Source: DASXZH01 sp036502005
GTDB lineage: Bacteria > Armatimonadota > Fimbriimonadia > Fimbriimonadales > Fimbriimonadaceae
Assembly: GCA_036502005.1 (NCBI GenBank)
Contig: DASXZH010000030.1
Span: 7,934 to 71,933 of the forward strand
Length of the DNA: 64,000 bases
Direction of reading: 5' to 3'
A program made the position numbers and the translations under genes. This document shows, one piece after another, positions 34,725-42,757 of this stretch (position 1 is its first letter; each line of letters begins with the position of its first letter). The notes below the pieces were generated by a model. The model had not been told where the DNA came from, searched no databases, and was given only the letters and a program-made list of their open reading frames with translations.

Positions 34725-35764
34725 AGTCGTTTTGCGTACCCGCCCGCATCCTTCATGATGCGGCCCTCAAGTTCCAGCATCGTCAACTCAGACAGCACAA
34801 CGGATGTATCCAGACCTGTTCGGTCAACAATAAACTCGCAAGCGAGCGGACTTGTGCTCAACACCGCCAAGATCTTCTCCTGAATCGGGCTGGCTTCAGA
34901 GGCAGCAATCGCGGAAACCGATGGCAAACCCATCGCCTCCAAGACTTGGTCAGGGTGATCCACCAAAGTTGCGCCATCGCGTATCAACGCATGAGAACCC
35001 CGAAAATTCAAATTTTCGATATTCGCCGGAACTACAAACACATGCCTGCCCATCTCGTTCGCCGAACTAGCCGTGGAAAGCGCACCGGATTTATCCGGCG
35101 CTTCAATCACCACAAGTGTATTACAGAGCCCTGCTACGGTGTGATTGCGCAGTAGGGGCCGGTATTCCCGGTTTGAGGTCGTTCCCGCCGCAAACTGGCT
35201 CAGAAGGCATCCATTGGCCTTAATCTGCTCGAAAAGCTGGAAATGCACGCGCGGGTAAACCCGCTCGATCCCCGAAAGCATCACGGCAGCGGTTTTGCCG
35301 CCAACTGCCAGTGCTCCTGCGTGGGCTGCCGCATCGATCCCCAGCGCGCCCCCGCTTATAATCGTTACTCCCGCCCGAGCCAGCGATTCGGCAAACTTCT
35401 GGGCAACAGCTTTGCCATAGGTGGTGGCTGCCCGCGTTCCAACAATCCCAACAGTCGGCTGCTGCAAACAACTGGGATCCCCCCAGCAATACAGCGCGGG
35501 GGGCATGGTAGGAATCGTTCGAAATCGCTCAGGGAGATCCTCACCAGCCAAGAGCTGTACGCCCTGTTCTTTTAACGCCGGCAGGATATCCAGTCGCGCC
35601 TCGGCGACTCTTTCGCGCTCCGCGCGGCTGAGAAGATGGGTCTTAAGCAAGTGTTCGGACGGTAACCGTCCGAACATTTGCTCCAGGATTATTTGCGCTT
35701 TAGCGGGGCTTGTTTCGGCGGCTAAAAGCCTTTGCCAGAACTCCAGTTCGCCCTTATCACGCAG
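34721..35764 (-). CDS. dprA: DNA-processing protein A, probable CTG start
   Basis: 347 aa if started at CTG 35764; ATG 35677 gives 318 aa but cuts into the N-terminal helical domain, since the upstream residues (LEFWQRLLAAETSPAKAQII) look like the usual DprA opening. Before the CTG lies AAGGAGG with 9-base spacing, at the end of the upstream gene. The Rossmann-like core has VGIVGTRAATTYG, ISGGALGIDAAAHAGAL and VVIEAPDKSGALSTA, and a C-terminal winged helix (EKILAVLSTSPLACEFIVDR). DprA loads RecA on incoming single-stranded DNA in natural transformation. It sits between a propeller-protein gene and nagA. Confidence 0.88.
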   Translation of the reverse strand: MRDKGELEFWQRLLAAETSPAKAQIILEQMFGRLPSEHLLKTHLLSRAERERVAEARLDILPALKEQGVQLLAGEDLPERFRTIPTMPPALYCWGDPSCLQQPTVGIVGTRAATTYGKAVAQKFAESLARAGVTIISGGALGIDAAAHAGALAVGGKTAAVMLSGIERVYPRVHFQLFEQIKANGCLLSQFAAGTTSNREYRPLLRNHTVAGLCNTLVVIEAPDKSGALSTASSANEMGRHVFVVPANIENLNFRGSHALIRDGATLVDHPDQVLEAMGLPSVSAIAASEASPIQEKILAVLSTSPLACEFIVDRTGLDTSVVLSELTMLELEGRIMKDAGGYAKRL

Positions 35765-35766
35765 AA

Positions 35767-37572
35767 CTAACGGCCTCCTTCGCCACCCTGGCCGCCGAAT
35801 CCACCGCCTCGTCCGCCACCGAAGCCGCCGCCACCCAAACCGCCGCCACGGCCGGGTCCGCCTCGGCCGCCATTCTGCGGATATGCTGGCGCGGCGATTG
35901 AAGGCAAACTGCTATCGATCGAGAGGGAGAATTTCTCGGTTGTGATGTTGCCCATCCAGTCCGAAACGGACACGACAAACTCAGTTCTGCCATCAGGCAA
36001 AGGTTTGTTCTTGCCGTAGAGGGAGAACTGAACCGTATCCTTGCCATCGGCAGTAAAGGCGTTGTCTACGGGCTTCCCGTTACAAGTCACGGAAATCGTC
36101 GACTCATTCACGCCGGAGTTGTCGTCACTGATCCGAAACACGACGGAGAGATCTTGGCCACTGACCTCCGATCCTTCCGAGGGAAAGAGCATCTTTACCT
36201 CGGGACCGGTTACGTCCACTCCCGAATCCCTGTCAAAAGCCAACAGGCTGCCGTCCTCCACGAGAACTAGCAGTGTGTTGCCAGCTACGACCGTTGGGCC
36301 GGCGACGGGAACATCAAAATCCGCCGGATCAGGAATCAGCAGGTTGCCCGGTTGTCCGTTGGCGCCGCCGCGATTTCCTTGGCCTCCGCCCGTGCCAGCA
36401 CCATTTCCACCACCAGTCGTGCCGCCGCCGAGTCCGCCACCGCCGAGTCCACCACCGCCGAGTCCGCCTCCGCCGATTCCACCTCCGGCTCCGAACTTGC
36501 CTCCGCCGCCGTTTTGGTTATTTTTTGTGGTTGAAATGACCTCTTCCGCAGACATCGGGTGAACGACATAGCGCCAGACGATGCGGCCGGTTTTTGGGTC
36601 TACCAAGTTCAGTGCGCCGTTCAAAGTGGGCACCATAAATAATTCGCCGGCTGCGGTAGGCCGTGTGGCCGCGCCAGATTGCAAGTCGATCTTCATCGGG
36701 ATAACGCCCTTGCTGTTGGGATCCTTCATCGTTGCGATCTTGCCATGAAGGTCCATGATCGTCAAAATCCCATCGCGGCTTACGACGGCCACGTTGCTGG
36801 CCGTGATAGCGGGACCGTAAACAAGGTCTTCTTGAGTATCGGTCTGCCATCTTTCGGAGCCATTTAGGGCGTTTAGAGCCGTCACATAAGAGCTGGTGTT
36901 GACGTAAAGGATGTCGCTAACAACGACCGGAGTTGCACTCTCACTTAGAGTGGAGAAGGAGGCATACGTTTTCACCTTGGTCGGTGAGGCCACATTCAAC
37001 GCACAGAGCGCGTTGTGCTGCGTGAAGTAAAACAGCAGGTCGCCCGATGAGCCCAAGTTCCCTTTTAGCAAATCAAAAACATGCTGTTGAGCCGGCCAAG
37101 TTTCCTTTCCGTCCGCGCCGTTGATGGCCACTAGGTATTCCGCGCTTACCGGAAAAACAACATACTTGTTTACAGCGACAGGCTGGGAGCTGATCTCTTG
37201 CTGAGGATCTTGGAGCTTGTAGTACCACTTCTGAACTCCGGTTGCCGGATCCACTCCGTACAGAGTTGTGTCCGTTGCGGAAACGAGCGTTCCGTCGCAC
37301 ATTACCGGATTGGATTTGAAATGGCCCTGAATCGACTCCGTGGTTGGAAATTTCCACTTTTGATTCCCGGTCTGGCGATCAAGCGCGAAAATTCTAGTTC
37401 CAACTGAAACATAAATCGTATCTCCGTCGACGAGTGGCGAACCCGACGGGGCGTATTCTGTAGGCTGCGCCCACCTCCAAGAAAGCGGAGCGGGACCATC
37501 AAAATCGCCAAAGACGACTGACGTTAGGCCAAAAATGAGCGGGATCAAGGCGAGGAACCGCAATCTGTGCAT
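35767..37572 (-). CDS. Secreted PQQ-type beta-propeller protein with Gly-rich inserts
   Basis: 601 aa from ATG 37572, which has GGAGG nine bases upstream and gives a clean signal peptide (HRLRFLALIPLIFGLTSVVF). Repeats of the PQQ/quinoprotein-propeller type follow: GDTIYVSVGTRIFALDRQTG, TLYGVDPATGVQKWYYKL, EYLVAINGADGKETW, SSYVTALNALNGSERWQTD, GALNLVDPKTGRIVWRYV. A Gly-rich stretch (about residues 375-425, GGGGL units) interrupts the propeller before its last blade, an Ig-like domain follows (about 470-560), and the C-terminus is Gly/Arg-rich. BamB-like scaffolds share the fold, but no cofactor motif is evident. Likely periplasmic or surface bound. Confidence 0.8.
   Translation of the reverse strand: MHRLRFLALIPLIFGLTSVVFGDFDGPAPLSWRWAQPTEYAPSGSPLVDGDTIYVSVGTRIFALDRQTGNQKWKFPTTESIQGHFKSNPVMCDGTLVSATDTTLYGVDPATGVQKWYYKLQDPQQEISSQPVAVNKYVVFPVSAEYLVAINGADGKETWPAQQHVFDLLKGNLGSSGDLLFYFTQHNALCALNVASPTKVKTYASFSTLSESATPVVVSDILYVNTSSYVTALNALNGSERWQTDTQEDLVYGPAITASNVAVVSRDGILTIMDLHGKIATMKDPNSKGVIPMKIDLQSGAATRPTAAGELFMVPTLNGALNLVDPKTGRIVWRYVVHPMSAEEVISTTKNNQNGGGGKFGAGGGIGGGGLGGGGLGGGGLGGGTTGGGNGAGTGGGQGNRGGANGQPGNLLIPDPADFDVPVAGPTVVAGNTLLVLVEDGSLLAFDRDSGVDVTGPEVKMLFPSEGSEVSGQDLSVVFRISDDNSGVNESTISVTCNGKPVDNAFTADGKDTVQFSLYGKNKPLPDGRTEFVVSVSDWMGNITTEKFSLSIDSSLPSIAAPAYPQNGGRGGPGRGGGLGGGGFGGGRGGGFGGQGGEGGR
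36425..36480. repeat. 15-base tandem repeat coding Gly-Gly-Gly-Gly-Leu
   Basis: Successive near-identical 15-mers of the type CCGCCGAGTCCGCCA (about 3.7 copies) within the propeller gene. They code GGGGL on the minus strand and are a candidate site for copy-number variation. Confidence 0.7.
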
Positions 37573-37697
37573 TCGAAACATCCTCCAGGGATCGCAAATC
37601 AATTTCATAAGCATTTTAACGGGGTTGGCGTCCATTTAGCTACTGCATGTGTCTCAGAGCGTAACTTAGAGGCAGATTCGATCACAATAAGACCGAG

Positions 37698-38369
37698 TTG
37701 AAGCTTCCAATCTTGTGCTACCACCAAGTTGCTCCACTCTCCGAAGTCGGGCGGAGGCTCAATGTCGAACCTGCGACATTGCAGGGCCACATTTCTTTTT
37801 TCCGCCGGAGAGGTTTTCAGTTTGTAAGAGCATGCGAGGTTCCTCGATCCAAGGGAAAATCTGTTTGTTTCACTTTCGACGATGCCTATGTTTCGACGCT
37901 TACGCACGGCCTAGAGGTTCTAATAAAGAACAATGTGACTGCGACCTTTTACGCGGTGCCCGCTCTTGTTGGCCAATCTTCTTCCTGGGACGTAGCCGAA
38001 GCAAAACCGTTGGCGGGCTGGAAACAGCTTCTGGAAGCGCAAATGAAAGGTTTTGAAATTGGCAACCATACACAGACGCATGCTCGCCTGTCTCAGCTCT
38101 CGGTAGAAGACCAAAAGAACGAATGGTATAGGGCAGATGAAATTTTGCGCGAAAAAGGTTATGTCCCAAAATCGGGTTGCTACCCGTACGGCGATTGCCC
38201 ACCCGCGAGCCAGGCGGCAGTAAAGGAGTTGGGTTATAGCTGTGCTCTTGCAATCGACAAATGGCCCGGATCGATCGATCCGATGAGGCGTGCCCGGTTG
38301 GTAATCGCCTACAGCGATGGTGTTGCCAAACTGCTTTACAGGCTGTATATTCGTCCATACCTGCCCTAG
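37698..38369 (+). CDS. Polysaccharide deacetylase (NodB-type)
   Basis: 223 aa, start TTG 37698. Carbohydrate esterase 4 motifs: VCFTFDDAY with the catalytic/metal Asp pair, and GNHTQTHARL with the HxxxH metal histidines; YPYGDCPPA corresponds to the third motif. Such enzymes remove acetyl groups from chitin-like polymers, peptidoglycan or cell-surface glycans. No signal peptide or anchor, so it may act on cytoplasmic or precursor substrates, or the N-terminus is incomplete. It is divergent from the propeller gene. Confidence 0.88.
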   Translation: MKLPILCYHQVAPLSEVGRRLNVEPATLQGHISFFRRRGFQFVRACEVPRSKGKSVCFTFDDAYVSTLTHGLEVLIKNNVTATFYAVPALVGQSSSWDVAEAKPLAGWKQLLEAQMKGFEIGNHTQTHARLSQLSVEDQKNEWYRADEILREKGYVPKSGCYPYGDCPPASQAAVKELGYSCALAIDKWPGSIDPMRRARLVIAYSDGVAKLLYRLYIRPYLP

Positions 38370-38417
38370 GTTAGACGCGTCCCCGCCCAAACATGTCATC
38401 ATATTGGGGCTGCATTT

Positions 38418-40253
38418 ATGAGTGTTCTAACGCTGGCAAAACGGATTTTCTTCGGAAAGCCCATCGCTACCAAGCATGCGCACCATCAGCGCCTCAGCAA
38501 GATTTTCGCACTTCCTGTTTTCGCATCGGATGCTTTGTCGTCCGTCGCGTACGCCACGGAAGCGACGATGGGTGTTTTGCTCTTGGCGGGCACTCATTTC
38601 ATGGGTGTTACCTTCCCGATCTCGATCGCAATCGCGATTTTGATCATTATTGTTTCCTCCAGCTACTACCAAACGCTGCACGCGTATCCGCACGGCGGCG
38701 GATCCTATACTGTTGCGAGCTCAAACTTGGGCTCTTTTGCGGGCCGAATCGCAGGGGCCTCGCTCCTTATTGACTACGTGCTTACGGTCTCAGTGTCCGT
38801 GACGGCAGGGGTCTTAGCGTTAGTTTCAATCTTCCCTTCAATTCATCACTATTTGCTGCTTGTTAACGTGCTTTCCGTTGCCTTCATTGCCGTTATAAAC
38901 CTTCGCGGCACCAAAGAGAGCGGAATCGTTTTTGCAATTCCGACCTATGGCTTCGTCGGCTTAATGCTGCTAATGATCGTGGTTGGAATTATTCGGCTGC
39001 CACAACTGCATATCGTGCCGATGTCAGATCCGAACATCCCTCCACCTCCCTTGGAGGCGTTTGGTGTATTTCTCTTGCTAAAAGCATTTGCAAACGGATG
39101 CACCGCCATGACCGGCATCGAGGCTATATCGAACGGCATCCAGGCCTTTAAACCGCCGGAAGCCCGCAATGCTTCCATTACCTTGACCTGGATGGCAGGG
39201 ATTCTCGCCTTCATGTTCCTGGGCTCAAGTTGGCTGGGCGTTCAACTCCACATACTGCCCTATCTTAATGCCCATGCTCCTGGATACAAGACCGTGCTTG
39301 CCCTCATTGGTGAGCGGGTCTTTGGAGGCCAAAGTATTTGGCTTTATGCGCTTCAGATATTTACAGCGCTTATTTTGATTTTGGCCGCCAACACGGCCTT
39401 TGCAGACTTTCCTAGGCTGAGCAGTATGATAGCCAGGGATGGGTTTCTGCCGCGCCAGTTAGCAAGCGTTGGCGACCGATTAGTGTTTCAAAACGGCATC
39501 GTCATTCTCACTCTGCTGGCAACCACGTTAATCATTGTCTTTAAGGGAACGACGGACGCCTTGATCCCGCTCTACGCAATCGGCGTTTTTACAGCTTTTA
39601 CATTAAGCCAGTTCGGAATGGTGGTTCACCAAGTAAAGCTAAAGAAATTTGGGACCATGGTGGTGAGCCTTCTGGGCGGTCTTACCACGGGCGTTGTTGC
39701 GGTAATCATCATGGTCACCAAGTTCAGTGAAGGTGGCTGGATCGTCGTCGTCGCCATCATCTTCTTCCTGTTCGTGTTCTCGATGATCCATCGACATTAT
39801 CAGTACTTGGCCAAAGAGCTCACGTTGACTCCGGAAGACGCCCTGAAACCAGTGAAGACCACGGTTTTACTTTTAGTTCCTCGCGTCCACCGAGGCATTT
39901 TGCAGGCGATAAGCTACGCGAAGTCGATGACAAGCGACGTGCGAGCTCTCCACGTCACCATGGATCCCCAATCCGCCAAAACAGTCAAGGCAGATTGGAA
40001 CAAGTTCGGCGCAGATTTGCCGTTAGTTATCTTGGAGTCTCCCTATCGATCCCTTCTGGATCCGATTACCGAATATATCGACCAAGCCGTCGCGGAAGAC
40101 CCCAACTCCATGATCACCGTTATCGTTCCTCAGGCCGTGCCAAAATATTGGTGGCAAGGGTTGCTTCATAACAATGCTGCGATTCCACTTAAAATGGCCC
40201 TCGCTAGCCGCAAAAATGTGATTATCACCAACGTGAGGTACTTCCTCAAATGA
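38418..40253 (+). CDS. KimA-like potassium transporter (APC superfamily)
   Basis: 611 aa, about twelve membrane helices followed by a soluble C-terminal domain of about 140 residues. Sequence features follow Bacillus KimA (YdaO): GKPIATKHAHHQRLSK at the start, FASDALSSVAYATEATMGVL, YPHGGGSYTVASSNLG, LLLKAFANGCTAMTGIEAIS, LILAANTAFADFPRL and HIVLSQFGM-type segments, and a cytosolic domain (TTVLLLVPRVHRGILQAISY, SPYRSLLDPITEYID). KimA imports K+ with protons and is inhibited by c-di-AMP in Firmicutes. No c-di-AMP riboswitch is visible in the 48 bases upstream. ATGA couples it to the STAS-USP gene. Confidence 0.83.
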   Translation: MSVLTLAKRIFFGKPIATKHAHHQRLSKIFALPVFASDALSSVAYATEATMGVLLLAGTHFMGVTFPISIAIAILIIIVSSSYYQTLHAYPHGGGSYTVASSNLGSFAGRIAGASLLIDYVLTVSVSVTAGVLALVSIFPSIHHYLLLVNVLSVAFIAVINLRGTKESGIVFAIPTYGFVGLMLLMIVVGIIRLPQLHIVPMSDPNIPPPPLEAFGVFLLLKAFANGCTAMTGIEAISNGIQAFKPPEARNASITLTWMAGILAFMFLGSSWLGVQLHILPYLNAHAPGYKTVLALIGERVFGGQSIWLYALQIFTALILILAANTAFADFPRLSSMIARDGFLPRQLASVGDRLVFQNGIVILTLLATTLIIVFKGTTDALIPLYAIGVFTAFTLSQFGMVVHQVKLKKFGTMVVSLLGGLTTGVVAVIIMVTKFSEGGWIVVVAIIFFLFVFSMIHRHYQYLAKELTLTPEDALKPVKTTVLLLVPRVHRGILQAISYAKSMTSDVRALHVTMDPQSAKTVKADWNKFGADLPLVILESPYRSLLDPITEYIDQAVAEDPNSMITVIVPQAVPKYWWQGLLHNNAAIPLKMALASRKNVIITNVRYFLK

Positions 40254-41035
40254 TCGTTGAGTCCTACGACGACGTTATTGTCCTATCCGGCCAACTCCGT
40301 ACGAACCTGTGGGAAACAGTCCACACCGCCATTTCACTTACTCTGAAGCGGCATCCTGCGGGCGTCATCATTGATTGCAGCGGCTTGACCAACGCGACCC
40401 CCGAAGGCGCCGAGACCTTCCGTGATATTTTGGAGTTCACAAAGCGCCAAGAGGCGCGCGTCATCGTTGCCGCCGTGCCGGAAAACGTTCTGGAAGTCCT
40501 CCGCTCGGTTTCCGAGGTACGTTCCAGACTTGCAATCGCCAAATCGGTTGAAGACGCGCGAACTTCGCTCGAGATCGTCATCGATGGAGGCAAATCCAGG
40601 AAGAAGAATGGAGAGAAGAACTCAAGCATTCTGCTTTGTTTAACTGGAAGGGATGTAGACAAAGAGGCGTTGGAAATCGCATCCCAATTGGCGGAGGCCC
40701 GCGAAGCGGATTTACACCTTGTTTACATCGTGGTGGTTCCGCGTGAGCTGCCGCTAACCTCTCCGTTGCCGGAGCAAGAGGCGCAGGCCTCTAAGGCACT
40801 CGAACTCTGCTGTGCCAAATCGGACCGACATGTGCGAATCATCCCTCACTTGGAGCGAGGGCGTGACGTTTTAAGCACAATCGAGAACTACCTTCAGGCG
40901 AATAAGATTTCTTTGTTGGTCATCCCCGTTGCCGCACAGCCGACCGATCCTGAGGCAAGAGCGGCCTTTTTGAAATCTGCAATCCAAAGAATCCCGCAGC
41001 AAGTAGTGATTGTTCGCGGCGCGAAAGAAGCTTAA
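40250..41035 (+). CDS. STAS domain fused to universal stress protein domain
   Basis: 261 aa. Residues 1-100 form a STAS (anti-anti-sigma) domain: SGQLRTNLWETVHTAI, GVIIDCSGLTNATPEGAETF, then RVIVAAVPENVLEVL. After a Lys/Ser-rich linker (KSRKKNGEKNSS) a USP-like alpha/beta domain starts (ILLCLTGRDVDKEALEIASQ, ADLHLVYIVVV) and ends with LLVIPVAAQPTD and IPQQVVIVRG. The usual USP ATP motif GxxGxxSxxS is not seen, so nucleotide binding is doubtful. It is translationally coupled to the KimA-like transporter and likely regulates or senses it. The 3' end overlaps the convergent sua5 gene by four bases. Confidence 0.75.
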   Translation: MIVESYDDVIVLSGQLRTNLWETVHTAISLTLKRHPAGVIIDCSGLTNATPEGAETFRDILEFTKRQEARVIVAAVPENVLEVLRSVSEVRSRLAIAKSVEDARTSLEIVIDGGKSRKKNGEKNSSILLCLTGRDVDKEALEIASQLAEAREADLHLVYIVVVPRELPLTSPLPEQEAQASKALELCCAKSDRHVRIIPHLERGRDVLSTIENYLQANKISLLVIPVAAQPTDPEARAAFLKSAIQRIPQQVVIVRGAKEA

Positions 41036-41946
41036 TCGGCGCTGGCCCGCCTTAGCCGATCCCAAACAGCATCCCATTCGGGCGTTCTTGGAGGCGCTTC
41101 GATGAAAATCACAGCCTGGTTTTGTTGGTCCATTTCACTTAAGGCGGCGTAAAGTTTTGCCGCGTATTTCCTAGGCTCCTTCGGCATTTTAACCTGGTCT
41201 TTGGCGGGTTGTTTGGTTAGAACCAGACCCGGCTTATCATCGATATCCTTATCGATCAGCACCTTGCCTTTAGGGGCATAGTGGCGAGGGTACATGCCGG
41301 GTGATTTCCGCTCTTTTGAGCCCGAGTTGATTTGGGTGTTGAGCACGCTTTCGATTTGGTCTTTGGAGATGCTTCCGGGCCTTAAGAGCGAGGGGATCTC
41401 GCCGCTGAGGTCGAGCACGGTGGATTCGATGCCAAACTCGCAGCTTCCGCCATCGATTACTAGCTTTACTTCTTTGATGAGATCGGGATCGATATTTTGA
41501 GCTGTCGTCGGTGAAAGGCCCATAAACAGGTTCGCGCTCGGCGCAGCTACTGGCTCGCCCACCAACTTTAGAATCTCGCGAAAAACCTTATGCGAAGGCA
41601 TGCGGATCGCCACTGTATTGAGTCCGCCCGTCGTGACTGCTGAAACTTCGTTTCGTTTGGGAAGCACAAGCGTAAGTGGTCCCGGCCAAAAGGCATCGGC
41701 AAGCTGTTGAGCTTGCGTCGACCAAGAAGCTGTAAGCATCTCAACTTGCGTCTTATCGTACGCATGGCAGATTAACGGGTTATCGGCGGGTCTTCCCTTG
41801 GCTTCAAATATCTTCTTTACTGCTTCTTCATCAAGGGCTTGCGCAGCGAGACCATAAACGGTCTCGGTTGGGACGATCACCAATTCGCCATTACTTATAA
41901 AGCTAGCGGCTTCCGCTATGGCTTCGCTACTAGATTGCAAGAGCAT
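41032..41946 (-). CDS. Threonylcarbamoyl-AMP synthase, Sua5 type
   Basis: 304 aa from ATG 41946; the longer frame upstream lies in aroE. The YrdC domain makes threonylcarbamoyl-AMP for the tRNA t6A modification: SNGELVIVPTETVYGLAAQA, KIFEAKGRPADNPLICH, GPLTLVLPKR, TVAIRMPSH, PVAAPSANLFMGLSPT and SLLRPGSI. The linker SPGMYPRHYAPKG and a C-terminal domain of about 110 residues identify the longer Sua5 form rather than TsaC. Start overlaps the end of aroE by 17 bases. Essential housekeeping gene in most bacteria. Confidence 0.92.
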   Translation of the reverse strand: MLLQSSSEAIAEAASFISNGELVIVPTETVYGLAAQALDEEAVKKIFEAKGRPADNPLICHAYDKTQVEMLTASWSTQAQQLADAFWPGPLTLVLPKRNEVSAVTTGGLNTVAIRMPSHKVFREILKLVGEPVAAPSANLFMGLSPTTAQNIDPDLIKEVKLVIDGGSCEFGIESTVLDLSGEIPSLLRPGSISKDQIESVLNTQINSGSKERKSPGMYPRHYAPKGKVLIDKDIDDKPGLVLTKQPAKDQVKMPKEPRKYAAKLYAALSEMDQQNQAVIFIEAPPRTPEWDAVWDRLRRASAD

Positions 41947-42757
41947 CTTGCACTTCCTTAACCATAAGGTTAACGTCTGGCTCGGGCAAGCCCCAGCAGC
42001 GCCATGCCTCCGCCCCTTGATAAACCAGCAGGCTCGAACCATCCATTGCTCTCAGACCTTGTGCGGCCGCATTTTGAAGGAACTGAGTCGGGTTCTTAGC
42101 ATAGTACAGGTCGTAGGCAACCAAATCAGAAGGAGACCGCGTCCAATCGAGCGGTAACTCCCCGCCAATCTTGCCGACGGAAGTTGCATTAACCAAAAGG
42201 TTAATGCCCGCTAAATCCGGCTCCTTCTGGAGGGCCACTCGGCCACTAAATCTCTCATTGGTTTCATTGGCTCGCTCTCGAGTCCTGTTCCATAGGGAGA
42301 CCCGGCATCCCAGTTTCAGAAGCACCGCGATGCAAGCGTGTGCCGAACCGCCCGCCCCTAGAACCAGGCATTGGTCGCCAGCTTTCAAACCCAAAGGTGT
42401 GATGCTTCGCAAGAAGCCGAGCGTGTCCGTATTAAATCCTTGTCTAGAATCCAAAAGGATTGTATTGGCGACGTTTACTTCCGGATAGTCCGTATTTATA
42501 AACTCCGAACACCACGCGCGAGCCTCTTCCTTATGGGGCAACGTCACGTTAACTCCCCTGTAAGCCCTTGAGCGAAGGAAATCCAGTGCAAAACCAACAT
42601 CTCCACGGGCTACGTTAACGGCCACGTAGCGAAAAGCTAAACCCAACGCCGTAAAAGCCGCGTTATGCATACGCGGTGAAAGCGAGTGGCTGGCATCTTC
42701 CGCGATCACCGCAAAATCCGCCGAAGGCGCGTTTTGCCAGTGGAAGGTTTCCGTCAA
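41930..42757 (-). CDS. aroE: Shikimate dehydrogenase
   Basis: 275 aa from TTG 42757, which overlaps the upstream stop as TTGA; a TTG 15 codons earlier is less likely. Reduces 3-dehydroshikimate with NADPH in aromatic amino acid synthesis. Motifs: DASHSLSPRMHNAAF for shikimate, GVNVTLPHKEEA with the catalytic Lys, NTDTLGF with the catalytic Asp, GAGGSAHA nucleotide loop, WNRTRERA for NADPH preference, and LVYQGAEAWRCW at the end. Part of the overlapping six-gene operon 41032-46013. Confidence 0.95.
   Translation of the reverse strand: MTETFHWQNAPSADFAVIAEDASHSLSPRMHNAAFTALGLAFRYVAVNVARGDVGFALDFLRSRAYRGVNVTLPHKEEARAWCSEFINTDYPEVNVANTILLDSRQGFNTDTLGFLRSITPLGLKAGDQCLVLGAGGSAHACIAVLLKLGCRVSLWNRTRERANETNERFSGRVALQKEPDLAGINLLVNATSVGKIGGELPLDWTRSPSDLVAYDLYYAKNPTQFLQNAAAQGLRAMDGSSLLVYQGAEAWRCWGLPEPDVNLMVKEVQDALAI

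Noticed and set aside
38370..38417. c-di-AMP (ydaO) riboswitch before the KimA-like gene
   Set aside because: Only 48 bases separate it from the deacetylase gene, too short for the riboswitch, and none of its conserved elements are seen.
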